Shown here: in pieces, positions 14,077 through 27,600 of the stretch
How positions within the stretch are numbered: the first letter of the stretch is position 1
Layout: every line of letters starts with the position of its first letter
Assembly: GCA_008711295.1 (NCBI GenBank)
Contig: VUYV01000610.1
Coordinates: 186,001-250,000 of the forward strand
Direction: 5' to 3'
Length of the DNA stretch: 64,000 bases
Source: Anarhynchus alexandrinus
Lineage: Eukaryota > Chordata > Aves > Charadriiformes > Charadriidae
Program-made: the position numbers and the translations under genes
Notes under the pieces: generated by a model
What the model was told of the DNA's origin: nothing
The model's database searches: none
Seen by the model: only the letters and a program-made list of their open reading frames with translations

Positions 14077-14081
14077 CTTGG
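14077..14081. repeat. Target site duplication, left copy (CTTGG)
   Basis: CTTGG directly precedes the TGTCCTGG terminus of the solo LTR and is repeated exactly at 14423-14427. Confidence 0.85.
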
Positions 14082-14422
14082 TGTCCTGGTTTGGCCTCAG
14101 CCAGCAACAAAGAACCATGCGGCTGCTTACTCAACCCCTGCAGCCAGGGAGGAAAACCAGAAGAAAAAGGCAAAACTTGTGGGTTGAGGTAAAGGCAGTT
14201 TAACAGAACAGCAAAAGAACAAGAAAAACAGCACCACCACCACTGACAGAGGAATGCACAAACGCGATTACGGTACCACTACTCACCCGCTGGACCCGGA
14301 CTGCCCCAGCCCACTCTGAGCTGTGACTTCATAGTGCAGGCATGGCTCACATGGTATGGAGTACCTGTGTCCCTTGCTGCATCCTTGGGGAAATTAACCT
14401 CATCCCTGCCAGAACCAGGACA
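14082..14422 (-). mobile_element. Solo LTR of an avian ERVL-type endogenous retrovirus
   Basis: A 341-base element with inverted termini: TGTCCTGGTT at the left edge and AACCAGGACA at the right. It is flanked by the direct repeat CTTGG at 14077-14081 and 14423-14427, a 5-base target duplication typical of ERVL. Read on the - strand it matches the layout I recall for the common bird ERVL LTR: a TGTCCTGGTT start, a block reading 'ctgttctgttaaactgcc', then 'ctcaacccacaag', and a G-rich end. No internal viral sequence is adjacent, so it is a solo LTR left by LTR-LTR recombination. Small frames within it (13972-14187, 14279-14464) are not genes. Confidence 0.9.
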
Positions 14423-14427
14423 CTTGG
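14423..14427. repeat. Target site duplication, right copy (CTTGG)
   Basis: CTTGG directly follows the CCAGGACA terminus of the solo LTR and matches 14077-14081 exactly. Confidence 0.85.
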
Positions 14428-17400
14428 GTTGAATGCACTTGATCTTTCCAGATCTTGCAAGCAAAAGTGTCCTGATCTTTTTTTGGTAGCTGGATCCCCT
14501 GGAAATTATCCATGAACAAACTAGGGTTAGCTAAAACCTCTTATTTGGACCTGTGATCCAAATGGCTTTTAGAAAGAGAAATGGTAAATACTAGGAAGTA
14601 ATGCAGCATGCTTAGCTATCATCTGACACAGTGGTCATCAGTCTTCATGAGCTACTGAAAACAAAATGGAGAAGCAAAGGAAGAGAGAAGGTTTTTCTCT
14701 AAGTATACTTGATGCTTTTAGTTTTGCTATACAGCAGAAAGAACGGTTCTGAAGTTTGTGCAATTGCACTGCTCGGAGAAAGGATTTAGACCCAGTGGAA
14801 TTGCACTGATATAAAAGCTGAACAGAAGAGGAATTAGATCTCAGTCTCATTCATTCACTGTAAAACTTCCTATTCCCAAAGCACTGGGAATTAGATGCAA
14901 GTATTAGATGCAACAATGTTTCCCACCCTACAAGGTGGATGAGATGGTCTGATAAAACAGTAACACAGTATGTTAAGGCTTCATATAAGCACCTGCTGAA
15001 GACTTAGAAGGCTCCAATCCAGGAGGTCAGAGAGAGTATTTGGAAGGCCAAAGGTTTCCAGTGCAATCAAAGAGGTGGCCAGGATTTTAGTTCAGAACAG
15101 TCACCTCCTCAATAAGTGAGATGATAGAAAATGGAGGTTCCCTGAATATTGGAAAAAAAAAAATAAAATTGGAATATAAAATTAATTTTACTTTCAGTCT
15201 AACCATACCCCCAGTACTTTGGTAAGGTGTTTTTCCACTATGCTCTGCAAATTATTTTTAATGTAACCACAAAAAAATTTAGAACTACTGATGCTGGGCA
15301 TAAGCTAGTAAGCCCAGCTGGACTTTTGTTAACTCCATGTGGAGCCATTTTAAGCATCTTTACTTTTATTACAAAGTTTCTTCACAAACCAGACGGTCTC
15401 CCAATAAATAACTGCTAGCACTCTATATTTTCAGGAAAATTTTCAATCCTCTATAATGCACTGAACGAATGAATGATTACAAAAAAATCAGTCTGTATAA
15501 GTGTCTCTACTCATCTGTACAAATGAATAAAAGACAGAGGTTTTCTATGCCTACCAACCTGTAAATAGATAAAGACAGTTTTTGGAGCTATTGTTTACTT
15601 CAACAGGGTGTAATAATCCAAAGGAATATGCTTTGATTACTTCACACAACAAGGAATTGCTATGTCCCATATTATGTTGCAGTGATTCAGCATAGCTGGT
15701 AAGATCAATGCCAATATGTCTGCAATAAATAAGCTAAAGGTGGCATATTCTTTACTGAGAGATTAGTATTCATTTTGCAGACTGCATTCTAAATGGAAAA
15801 TACTGTGTCATTTAAGATTAAGTACCTGTTTCGGCATCATAACAGATGTTTCGAAAAACCTATTAAAAAGAATCATAGTGCTGTTTTTGTCTAATAGCAA
15901 AAAAAATCAGTCACCTTATCACTACAAATTAACAAATTATCCCTTACAAAGTTTCATTAAAATACCTTAAATCAACTTTCATATTCCTCCAACTACTCTT
16001 GTCTCAAAAGTTTTCATTTCATAACTTCCATCCACAGATTATTTGGATTAATGTCATTATTAACAGGTTTCTTTGCTCTTCAAACATGAGAGCTTTTTGC
16101 ATGTGGGTTCTCATCCTAAAAGAGCTGCTCCTCCCACAACACCCCTTTTGAGGCATACATATATCACTGTTCTCACTGATGAGCTATAGAGAAGGCACAA
16201 AAAGGACAATGTCAATGGTTTTACATAAGTGTCAAAGTTAAAAGTTTCCAGTTAGCTTTCATGAAGCTGGTAGGTGTTGGACCAGTCACTTCTTTATTTA
16301 AGTGTGCACACTCTGTATCTAGATCTGCAAAGATACTGGGTATCCACACGTCTCTGAATGCCTTGATTTATTATATTGACACTGCTAAGATCCTGAATAT
16401 CCTTGTGTAACTCCACGATCACCAGAATTCCCACTGGTCTCCAACTACAAAGCTTCATGTTGATGATGTCAATCTATTCTCACAGCACTGTCTGTGGCCT
16501 TAGTGCAAGCTGAAGTTGTGAAGGCTTTCCATCTTGAAATAATCTGAATTCATTTCTGTACTATATAGCATACTTCACTGTAGAGCCTATGGGCTGGAGC
16601 TAGATTCTGCTCAGCTCTCTTATCTAAGCATGTGAGGAGAAGGGTTGTACAACAATTTGTACCTCGCACGTACATTGAGTTACTCAGCCACACATTTCTG
16701 CTCCTGTCACTCACAGTTGTGCTTATCAGACCTTTTATAAATGTAATTCTTCACGTTTCTTTGTCTAAAGGAGAGCATGGATTTACCATCCCCTTATCAA
16801 TATTTTTACAATCTTTTGCAATCCTCAATGTCCTGCTAACTTCTCTTGAGAGTTATGATACATTAATTGACAAATAAAGAATGGATAAGTGTTTGCTTAG
16901 GGTTTTAGGACTGTGATTCGGAAGAATGATTCACTGAAAAACAAAAGTTTCTGGTTTGATGACTTTAAAAGCATTTGAGGTTGTAACTCTTAGAAGGAAG
17001 AAAAGGTTGAATTGTTTGATGTCAAAACACAGATAAGTGGTTTGGGAAACTCAGAAGAATAAAAAGCATTAAGATCCCACATTCTGCTTTGTGTGAATTA
17101 TAAGAGAAAATTTTTCAGAGGCAGGCATCAGTTAAAATAGAAATTTGGCTAACAATCATTCCATTTTTTGCATCATCCTTCCAGAATATTACTATTCAAA
17201 GAAACAGAGAAAAGAAATGGTAGTGCTCTAATAAAGAGAAGTATGGCTTAATCCTTCAAATTGCTGAGGGCACTGGCTATATTTCCTTTAAATTTCCATT
17301 AAATCCTTGTACTCTGAATTAAAGGTTTAGCGAGACAAAGAACATAGTATACTTTGGGCATACAACGATCAAGCAACAAGAAATAGCAGGAGCAGGCAAA

Positions 17401-17789
17401 TCCTGAAACAGAAATTCAAGCTCTGACTCTTCTAAACTACACCCACAAAGGAACTTAACACTCATTTAAAGTCTCGTTAAAGCTTAGTCCAACTCTCAAT
17501 GCTTTATTGAATCATGTCCCACAGTCTGAAGATCTAGCAGGAACAAGGGTGTCTTGTGCTTTTCATCTGGAAAAAATGAACTATTTTCACTTTGACTAAA
17601 GATTTTCTTTAGAACACCTGTCATTTAGAAATGTCATTTTGAGACCAAAAAATGTGTGCCTGTGTGTTTATTTATTCATATTTTAAAGAATTAGGTTCAA
17701 AAATATTAAAAATTATTTATGTTGCACTTGGGGAAAAAAGAAAAAAAAAGGAAAAGATTTGTTTCTAATGCTGCTTATTCAGGGAATTT

Positions 17790-18065
17790 AAAACTTTTCA
17801 CTCAAATCCCAGATGAACTCTGCCAGAAGTCTTTTTGAATTTTCAAATGCCAGACGACAAAATTGCAAACGCTCTGATCTTTGGGGCTGTGGAAATCCTT
17901 TCCACATCTCTTTCCTGCCAGCTGTCTTTCACCTGAATGTTTCACAGTCTGCCTGCTGCTCAGATTGATGCCAAATGATCTGCAATTACAGTAAATTTAA
18001 CCTGTAATCTGCTGCTAGCCCGGAGCTTTGCAGAAGGCAACATATATGTCTAGCAAATTCTTTAC
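17790..18065. other. Candidate conserved non-coding element
   Basis: This block lacks the long homopolymers of its flanks, has balanced composition, and contains clustered homeodomain-like cores (for example CAAATGATCTGCAATTA and TAAATTTAACCTGTAAT near 17972-18010). Those features resemble developmental enhancers in vertebrate deserts. Nothing in a single sequence proves conservation, so this is only a pointer. Confidence 0.2.
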
Positions 18066-21000
18066 CTTCAAGGAAGACTTTCACACCAGATGAGAAACAC
18101 TGAAATGTAGATGACTAAAATGTGTATCCATTTAACTCATGCATCACCATTGTGCCCATTTTTCCTTACTCTGTGCTACACTGCAGTTGCAACTACAAAA
18201 AGAGCATCCAGTTGCTTCATCCCAAGAGGAAACTGTGATCATCGTCTCCTCCTTGGTGACTTGTGGGTATCAGTCCTGAGCTGTGTGATCAGAACCCCCA
18301 TCCAAAGTGCAGGACAAAATTTGGATGCGTAATGTGTTTTCAGAAACATGCTGGGTGAAAAGCTGCATAAACAAGCCAGGAGTAAAATACAGAGGACAGC
18401 AAAGATGAGCTGCCTAACTGAATGACCTAAACAAAGCCAAACTCTCCATGGAATACATCAACATTTTTCGATGCCAGAAGAAGTTATCACAGAATTCTTT
18501 CCTCTTCAGACATTTTCCCTTTGTAAAAGAGTTATTTGGCTTTGTCACAGTGCAAAGAGAGAAATTCTTCTTGATGAACTGACATTAAAGATGTAGCTGG
18601 AATTACTTCAGTGCCAAGGACGTCCAGCAATAGCAGATCTGCAGACCTGTGGGTACTTACATTTTGCAAAGTTTCCCCGGATGGCTCAGTCTTTTCAACT
18701 CACAGTGAAATTAATCTAATTGTCCTTCTTAGCTCGTTGTTTGCTTTTCTTTGGTCTTAACTTGCTCTCATTTGTGTTCAAAGGAATGAGTAACACTTGA
18801 AAAAAGCAGCCACGATTTGCAGGCTTAATTCTCAATCTATTTAGGATAAATATGTGAATCTCAAGGAAAACTGAAACATACCATTGTCTTTCATGTTGTT
18901 GGGTTTTTTTAAGGATTAAGGGAATAAAAGTCATCAAAGAGTTGTGAAGTGGGCCTTCACGTTCATTTGCTCAGGGGAGAGTAGAATACACATACATGGC
19001 ATTGCTCTGATATCTGGGATGACTTCTTCACAGAGAAATATTAGAGGGTGGAAAACAAATGTTATTTTAACTGTCGGACTGATCTTCTCAATAGCTGTAA
19101 TTAATCACAGTTACTGCTATAAAGTCACTGAGAGCTCTCTCTTAAGGAGGTTATATGGTAATGAAACAAAGTTATTCTCCCTCATGTTCCTTTCATAAAT
19201 CGTCAGCAAATATATATGTATATGAGCTGTCTTCCAGCTGAGCTTTTCAGGAGTTAATAAGCCATTTAAAACTATTTAATGCTGGAGAAGCAAAAACATA
19301 AATGACCTTTGAACCCTGCAAGGGTGTTTTCTCTTTGAGCAATTTATTCTTTGCTTAAGGATGGTTCAGAGCTATATGCACAGAATAACATTTCACCATT
19401 GAATGTCATCTTAGGCACAAGTAGAATGAAATAATTAATCTCTTATCTGAATTTGTATAAGATTACATTTCAGCAACAGATGTAACATGATACTATAAAA
19501 AGTGCAGGCAGAGGGCAGTATGATACATTAATAAAGCAGATTTTTGTAATTGGATGCTGATAGAAATTCATTGTCATGATAAAGTTTTTAGTTCATGTAA
19601 AATAGCTTGGGTGTTGCGAAACTATTCCCAGTATTCACACTTTTAGTCCTAAAATATGAAGTGTTTCATCTTATCTCTGGCCTGAAGGGTTGTTCAGAAA
19701 GTTTTTACTGTTGTTATTACTCTGTGTCAGCAACATGAACAAATGTTATAATCGTTAGAGCTGCTCATTTCTGGGTTTTAGGTAATAAGGCCCAAATTCA
19801 GCACACGCAACTGCAAATTAGGGTTATTCCCCAAAATACACATCTATCACTCTAAACACGCTTGCATCTCACTCATAACTGAATATCATGAATGACCCCA
19901 AGAAACCTTTAAGAGTGGAGATGAAGGCAATCTTCATACTGCTTGGAATTAGGTCAACAAAGGTTTTATAGAGATTCGAGAAAGTACTGAAGTTATCTTT
20001 GCTTTTCTTCCCTTTCCCTCTCTGGCATGTAACTGAGCGCTGGTTCGGTGAAATAACAAATAAGACTGTATTTCTTCGAACAGTGTCCAGATGAACATTT
20101 CTGGATCCCTATTTGTATGGACACACACAGTCTTGATGTTGCAAAGTACTTTTTTTTTTTTTTCCTAGGACTTTTAAACTTGGTGAATACACTCTTTAGC
20201 TTGATTTATCTCCCATTTATAGGAACTTTACTGCTGGGAAAAGGAGCAGATGCAACATTAAATAATGGACTGGACAGGGCACTGAAAGATACCTCTCTAA
20301 GCCCTGTAAGTGGTGCACAACCATAGTTGATTGCTAGAATCATAGGGAAGATTCTTCTAAGTAATCAGTTGTTCCTGGAGATTATAATCTATCAAAGTTT
20401 CTGAAGTCTTATTTAAAGCGTAAACTAAGGGGAATTTTCTTTTTTCCTTACAGCAAATATGTATCAATCTCTAAGCAACAGTGCATCAACTTTTAGTAAT
20501 TTATTGCTCAATTTCAAAAGTAATTGCAACCTAGGAATTTGCCAGATCTTGCTTCTCCTTTGAAAATTCTTCCTATATATTTCTTCTACACATGCATAAA
20601 AATCGTCGGTTCCCTCTTGCCGACAGTACAATGCTAGCTTTTCATTTTAAAAGACAAAGGTCAGTGCTACGTTTGCTACATTTGCTACATTCAGGTAGAA
20701 TTTCTGTGCCGTATTCTATTTTGTAAATTCCTGCTGTCAAGAGAAGAGGACAGGGTCCTCTTTTTTTGTCTGTGTGTGCTGAAAATTACTACTTTATATA
20801 TATCTAGAATAACTCTTGCTGTGCAAGAAGACAAGATATTGAACTATTGAGAGCTCTTGCTGGTCCTCACAGCATGCAATGAACAATATAGTAGACATTT
20901 TTGTTTAAAATACCTGAAAATAACTTCAGAAATTCCAAGTTTGGTTCTCTGTTTTTCTCTCCAAGTCCAGCATTTCATAGCTTTACAAGTGCAATAGTTT

Positions 21001-24000
21001 TTTTTAAAAAAGCAACCTATACAAAATTATATAATCAAGGGAGTGAAGGAAACAGTATTACAAAGCTAGAAGTAGCCCAAAACTGTAGTAAAAAGTGCTT
21101 TTGACAGACTACAAAAAGTGCTGTTGATAGGTTAGAGAAATTTGTGTCAAAAAAAGTAAAGTTGATGAAAGGCAGGTAGAGCATCAGTGGGGTGGTAGTA
21201 CCAAATATTATTTTTTAACAAAATTAGTCTCACACTGGAAGAATCTAAACCCCTCTTCTGACACTCCCAGGCATAACTGTACTGGCCAGCTAAGTTAATA
21301 GCTATATCCAACTCTTCACCATTTCTACTCCTGGAATAACATGTGCCACTTGTCATGAAATGCAGAAATGCCTACACAGGCTTGTTATCCAGATTGCAGT
21401 GGCATCTACCTCCAGTCTGTCTCCGTTTTCCTCCACCTTCCTCCATCTACCTCCATTTTGCAGTTGCAAAATGTGAGTCTCCTTGAAGTTTGAAAAAGAC
21501 AATTCGGTACGTGGCTGCAGCGTTGGTGCATGGAGAGTGAAGAATGATCAAGGCTTTCATATAGAGCGGACAGGGACAATCACATTCCTGCTTCAGTGCC
21601 TAAAATATTCAGCCTGTTTCTCAGGAAGGAGGGAACAGCTGGAATCACCATGAGTCCAATTTTAAACATTTTGAGCAGCATGTAGGGCTAATGAGGGAAC
21701 CGTGGAGAGCAAACAGCACTTTTCTCAAGGAAAGAGATTATGGTTTACACAACCCCTTCCCTTCATAATTCATATAAGATCTTTGGTTAGAGTTAAATAA
21801 TGAGGTTTTCCAGTACTTCTTAGGATTCTTTTTTTTTTCTTTTAATGCAATTTTAGCTGAACTCAGAAAATGAAATATATGGGAAAAAAAAAAAAAAAGA
21901 CATTTTGAGTAGAATTACCATTACAGAAGCCCAGCCAAGTAGGCTTTCCTTTCATTTTTACTTCAGTTGTTCAGTGAAATTGATAAAAATATCAGTCCCA
22001 CTGAGCAGCTGCCTTAAATCTCTGGGTTTAGCAGTCTGATTAGACACTCTAACACTGGGGCTCTGAGGCTTCCAATATGACGAGGAGAAGCCTGGAAGTC
22101 CTGTTATCATTTGCTGTCTTGGCACTCTAGACCCTGGAAAGTCTTAGTGTCCAGATCTTCCAGGGATAGTCCACCTGGCAAGCCCCCCTAAGATTCACAA
22201 TCTCATAGTCCCTTTTCCAGGTGAGTCTGTTCATGGGTCTGTCTAGAAGCACAGCCAGAAGGCAATCTACCAGTAATCCAGGTAGGATTGCATTGGAATT
22301 ATGTCTGGGCTTCACTGGAGAGTTAAATGAAATACAACCCAGTTGAAATAATTAATTGTTGTTTCCTGAAAAAGCTGTCTTTCATCTGAATATTTTCAGC
22401 CTTTCAAGCTTGTCAGAGTGTCTGCAATGACAGTCTTCCCGAGTGATACATGGGTCTTAACTCTCAGGTTAGCTGAGCATGAATATGTCTCTGCCTTCCT
22501 TTATTCCCCCCTACTCACCCAGTCTCCAGGTCTAGGTCCTCACCTTCCATTGATTTGTGCATACATAGGAATAGGTTTTTTGGTGAAGAAGCTCTTGGCT
22601 TTTTTCCATGGTTATAGTGACAATTGCAAGACAGCTTGTCTTCCCACCATATGTGACTGTGGGAAAAGGATTTATGGCTTCCTGCCACTCAAGTCATCTT
22701 GCTTACATCCTCATACAAAGCTGAAGCCAGCAGGAGCCAGAGATAAAAGTACTTCATGGTCTTGTGACTATCAGCTGAACTTTACTCCTTCTAGAGACTA
22801 GGTTAAATGTTTGGGTTTGGGTTTTTTTTTTTTTCTTTTCCTAAATTATTTTCTGGTATTTGACCCAGCTATGCAAGTTTTAAAGATTGCACTTCAAAGG
22901 CTTGATTCTCTGATTCTCTGTTATCCTTTGGTAATTATTTACTTTTAGGCAAAGTAAGTGTTATATTCTGCCCTAGAAGCATTTTGCATTTACTTTTAAT
23001 TAAAATGAATACAAATTCAAAGCCTCTATATTTGATCTTTACAAACTGCTGATTACAGATTAGAGATATAAAGATAGAAATCAGTCACCTAAACAAAGAA
23101 GCTTGGAGCACATTTAGTCACATGTGAAAACAAAAAACACATAAAGCTTGTAAGACTAACAATTGTTGCTTCTCTTCCTTGTGCAATTAGCTAAGAAAAC
23201 ATTTCCAGTTAGATAATATGAATAGATGAGGGGACAAGTCTATCATCCTATGTTTAATTGTCCGTGGTACAATGTAATAAATCTATATTCCAAGGAAAGC
23301 TTTAGAATGAGATCACTGAATATATTTCAGAGAGTTCCGAAATTATTATTGATTCAAGGATGTTTTTACTGAATTGTACATATGCAAAGAACACTTCAGA
23401 TTAAAAAGCAGCCAGGTGTAATATAATAATCTGCAGAATGCTACCAATAACAGCCTTTAAGGCCACACTCCCATAATTGAAAAAATGTGTCACATTTACA
23501 GTGAGACTATTTATTACATTCTACTTAGTGATGCAGGCAGACATACATATTGGTTCCCTTCTTTCCTTCCTGTTAGAGATTTAGTGATAGATGCTGCAGT
23601 GATTTAATTCATTATATCTTGATGTCACTGGAGTTTGTATGCGTTTGGCATCATAGAGAAGTGTTAGAGCAGGATCTGACCTTTAAATCCAGAAAATTAA
23701 TTGGGACGGATGGTTCCTAGATCAGGCACCAACTTGGATTATCTTCGTCTCCTGTTGAGTTCCTCTCCCAACAACATATTTCTGTTTGTGGCACTTACCA
23801 CAGTCATATATATACCCAAGACCCAAAGTAATCACCATGATGACTTTAGTTATTCAGAGTGCATGTTGCTTTTCCACATCTCTGTTAAGCTGTTTCAAGG
23901 TCTTCCCCACTCTCTTTCCCCCAGTCCTCTCCCTCTGCCCCCTGGGATTCTTCATCTCTTTTCTTAAGAAATATTCCATAGTAATGGCAGTGTATTTCAG

Positions 24001-24628
24001 CAATGCCCACTACGTGTTAGATCAATCCCATCAACTCAATTCACATAGGCAATCAAACAACTATCTGATGGTAATAACTTTTCATCACTGATGACCTGAA
24101 CTACATTCAAACTGGTTATTTTGTGATGCTTTAGGACTTATTACTGACATCCTGAAATATGCAGCCTTGTTGAAACTGTTGTGTGCATGACTGTGAAGGT
24201 AATTTCTTTGTCACTGCAGTTATATATGCCCCAATTTCTTTAAAGAAGAGGTTACCTCTGGTACTTGCCAGAAATTATTAGAGAATGATGTGCCTTGAAG
24301 AAGGAAATTTTCCACTTAAATTGTTGACACAGCTGAAAGTTTTGTGAAAATATCACTTTAATCACAAGTATTATAAAAAAATCCCCAAATATTTCACTGA
24401 GTTGAGGCTGTATATATACTGTGTCTGTGGTGGTTGAATGCTTTCTGTCAAATTGATCAAAGTACTTTGGTTTGACTTAACAGCACAGTTTATGTCACAA
24501 ACTGATCTGTGAGCACATCATTTCACAAGATATGTAACATCTCCCACATTTCTAGTTTGGTATGTAAAGAATTGTGGGATCCTTCCATAGAAATGAATTT
24601 TCAAACTGAAACTAGGTGGATTTACAGG

Positions 24629-24655
24629 AAAAAAAAAAAAAAAAAAAGAAAAAAG
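24629..24655. repeat. Poly-A run
   Basis: A run of about 19 A bases, one G, then about six more A. No SINE or retrocopy was identified upstream. Confidence 0.8.
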
Positions 24656-27600
24656 CCCACTTAATTTCTCCCAAAAGGAAGTGAATTAGGGATCATCTTG
24701 TTTAATCCCACTGCAGATATGATTGCCAAAGCATCTTATTTGGTCTCTCCATATTGATATGCTCTTCACAACTGCCTGAGTATTCCATGTCATAACAACC
24801 ATTTTTCACAAAATCATTGAGGTGACTTTTTACTTATGCCTCTTCCCAGCCACAATAGATTGCACTACCATTCAGTGACCCTCCCCTTCCGCATCTTTTA
24901 CATTTCTCTATTTTTAAATGGTGCACATAAGTTTACAGTGGAGAGCCAAATGTACATAAATGGCTATTTTGTGCTGAATATGAGAACATGCGCTTTGACA
25001 AAAGCATATAGTCTGCAATGCTAGATTTATTTATAATATGATGAAGATGCGAAGGCAAAAAAAGAGTGCATATGTAAATCAAATAAACCGACCATTGACT
25101 TGCAATTAATATGACCACTATGGTTTTGCAATAAATTGAATATAAGAAATGTACATGAAGAGGTGTAACAATTACTGTAAAATCATTTGGGCAGGATCAG
25201 TGTTTCAGAAGTAAACTCCAGCATAAATGTGCAATGCAGAACTGCCACCAGCTAACTACAGAAAACCCATTCATGCTTCATTGGTTTCAGATATATTTGA
25301 AATGACAGAAATTGACTGCCTCCTGGGTTAACAAGCAGAATAACAAATTACATGCCAGCTCATTTCAGACAAGGAAAAGGGCATCTTTACCTTAAAGAGG
25401 GAGATAAAAAGTTTTCAAGTATAGTATAGACAACTGGCTGCTTCATGAAAGCAAAGTGAATGCATATTGTTAAGTGGTTTATAAGCCATATTGCTACACC
25501 AGCAGAGACCGCTAGCACCTGCTCTGGATAAGTTATGTAGAGCAACTCAAGGTTCATGATCGTTTGTGTAAATGCAAGTCAGAGTATGATGAATGCAATC
25601 ACCATTTTCAGAGCTTTTGTTTTCCAAACTGGCTAGTATTTGTATTTCAATGATGAGGATGTTTTGCTGGAATTTTCACTTTCTTGCCAGGTTATTTTAG
25701 ATAAATGTTAAATTTTATGTATATCACTACAGTTTGCCAAACACTGAAAAAGTTATCACTTACAATATAGAAAAAAAACAATTTACTGAAAGTATTTTAG
25801 TGTGTATGATCTGTGGAGTTGAGGACTTTCTCTGATGTGACAAAAGTCTATTCAGAATAGATCTTATTACAGAGAAAACATTAAACAGCTTGTGCATGAG
25901 CTGGATTTCCTATATGGGACTGGCAGGTACTCCACTATATGCAACACCTAGCCCCAAGGAAAACCAAGATGCCTCATGCTAACAATACCAGAAAACAGGA
26001 AAGCAGAAAGGAATTCCTAACTTGGATAGTTTGATTTTCCTTAAGTCTCATTATTCCTGAACCAGTCACCCATCAGTAATGTAATGAAAATAATAATAAA
26101 AGTATTTTGTTTTCTAAAAGTACATGCATATTGGGACACAAAATATGGGTGTTTATGTTGCTGCAGGTCTTTAATTTTCTCTCTCCATTCTTTAAATATT
26201 TCTTTATTTTCTCTTTGGGCAAATTTTTACACTGTTTTTTTAATTGTTCATATTGCAGTCTTGAAAGCAACTCTTTTTCCTTTGTTTCCAATATTTTTCT
26301 TACAAAAATGAACTTGTCATATTAAAAAAAAACTCCACGGAAAAGGCTTTTGCTCAAAATATTTGCATTTATGTTATGAGAAAAAGAAAGAGGAGGGAAG
26401 CCAGAGGAGCTTCAATTTTTCACAATTTAGAAATGCAATAAAAGCATTAGGTAGGATTTAGTCAATTATCTGGATGTGTAACTTATAAAGGTACCTTATC
26501 TGAGTTTACTTATCTTTTCACAAAACCTGGAGCTCATTTATTCTTAAAGATTCAGAAGATAGCTTCTGACCCATGCTGAACTTCATCAGCTTCCGCAGTG
26601 GGACATGGATTTATCAAATTATTAGGAATAAAAAGTAGAATGAGACTGTTTACATTTAAGAAACTACTGAGGTTTTGTGGTGTTTTTCTTTTAATTTTGT
26701 CACATTTCCATCATCGTGATCTTAGCCATTCTTGGTATCTTTAGATCAGGACTTGACTATACCAAAAAAAAAGGACCAGTATTTTCTTCACTGTAAAGGG
26801 CAGTAAATCAAATATGAAAATATTGTCCACAAATAAATATCAACAGAGATATGAGCTTACGGAAGACAATGAAATGCTATAGGCTAGCATGACAAGCAAA
26901 ACTCCTAGGACCTCAGAAGCTTACCTACTAAGACAGGATATATATAACTTGATAAAGGAATATTCTCCAATACAGACGAGAGCACAGAAAAGCAACCTTT
27001 AAAGTTTAACAGGTAGTTAGAGAGGACATCCTTCAGGGCTGACTAGTGATGGAAGCTGACTGCTTGCTTAATACTCACTCTGAGTGAATAAATGAGTAAA
27101 TCAACCAACCAACCCCCCTATTTTATGTGATACAGTGCCCCTTGCATCAGGTATAGGACTCCACACAAGGAATACGTCTGTGCTAGAATGAGGGTGGGAT
27201 CCTTTTTTCCTTTCTTTCCCTCTTTTCTGCCAAAGCACTCATCAGGTATTACACAAGTTGACAAATTTCCTCTACCTTCTTATTAAGATGCTTATTGTAC
27301 CTGGCCCTGTGCTTAGTGATCCACAGAAATATTTGAGGGTGGAATTGTCCTTGCCAACCAAAAAGCACTTGGGCAGCTGATAAAAATGGGAAGGAACAGA
27401 AGGAGACATGTACAAGAACGCTGTGGCATTACGAACCCATCTTTTGTTTCAGGTGGTGGCTGGGATTTAACTGACTACTAGGAAAAGCACCATCATCAGA
27501 TTCCTGTGGTCTGGTAAGCACATTGTTCCACTCAAGATTGCTACAAAAAGACCTAACTGAAAAATGTGGATTCCTGGATCACAGGAAACATTACAGGAGT

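Larger units (their letters stand above)
7380..14081. other. Unique AT-rich DNA with simple repeats
   Basis: No gene recognised. Contents are a poly-A run with an internal N at 7625-7650, AT/CA dinucleotide tracts at about 11620-11755, and an 18-base direct duplication at 13816-13851. The longest frame (10810-11178, 122 codons) has no recognisable domain, overlaps frames on the other strand and is judged to be chance. Confidence 0.55.

Noticed and set aside
13972..14187. 71-codon frame overlapping the LTR edge
   Set aside because: It runs across the boundary of the minus strand solo LTR at 14082, so it is not a conserved coding unit.
22418..22801. 127-codon plus strand frame
   Set aside because: Mixed composition with no family similarity, no signal or membrane pattern I trust, and no splice or promoter context.
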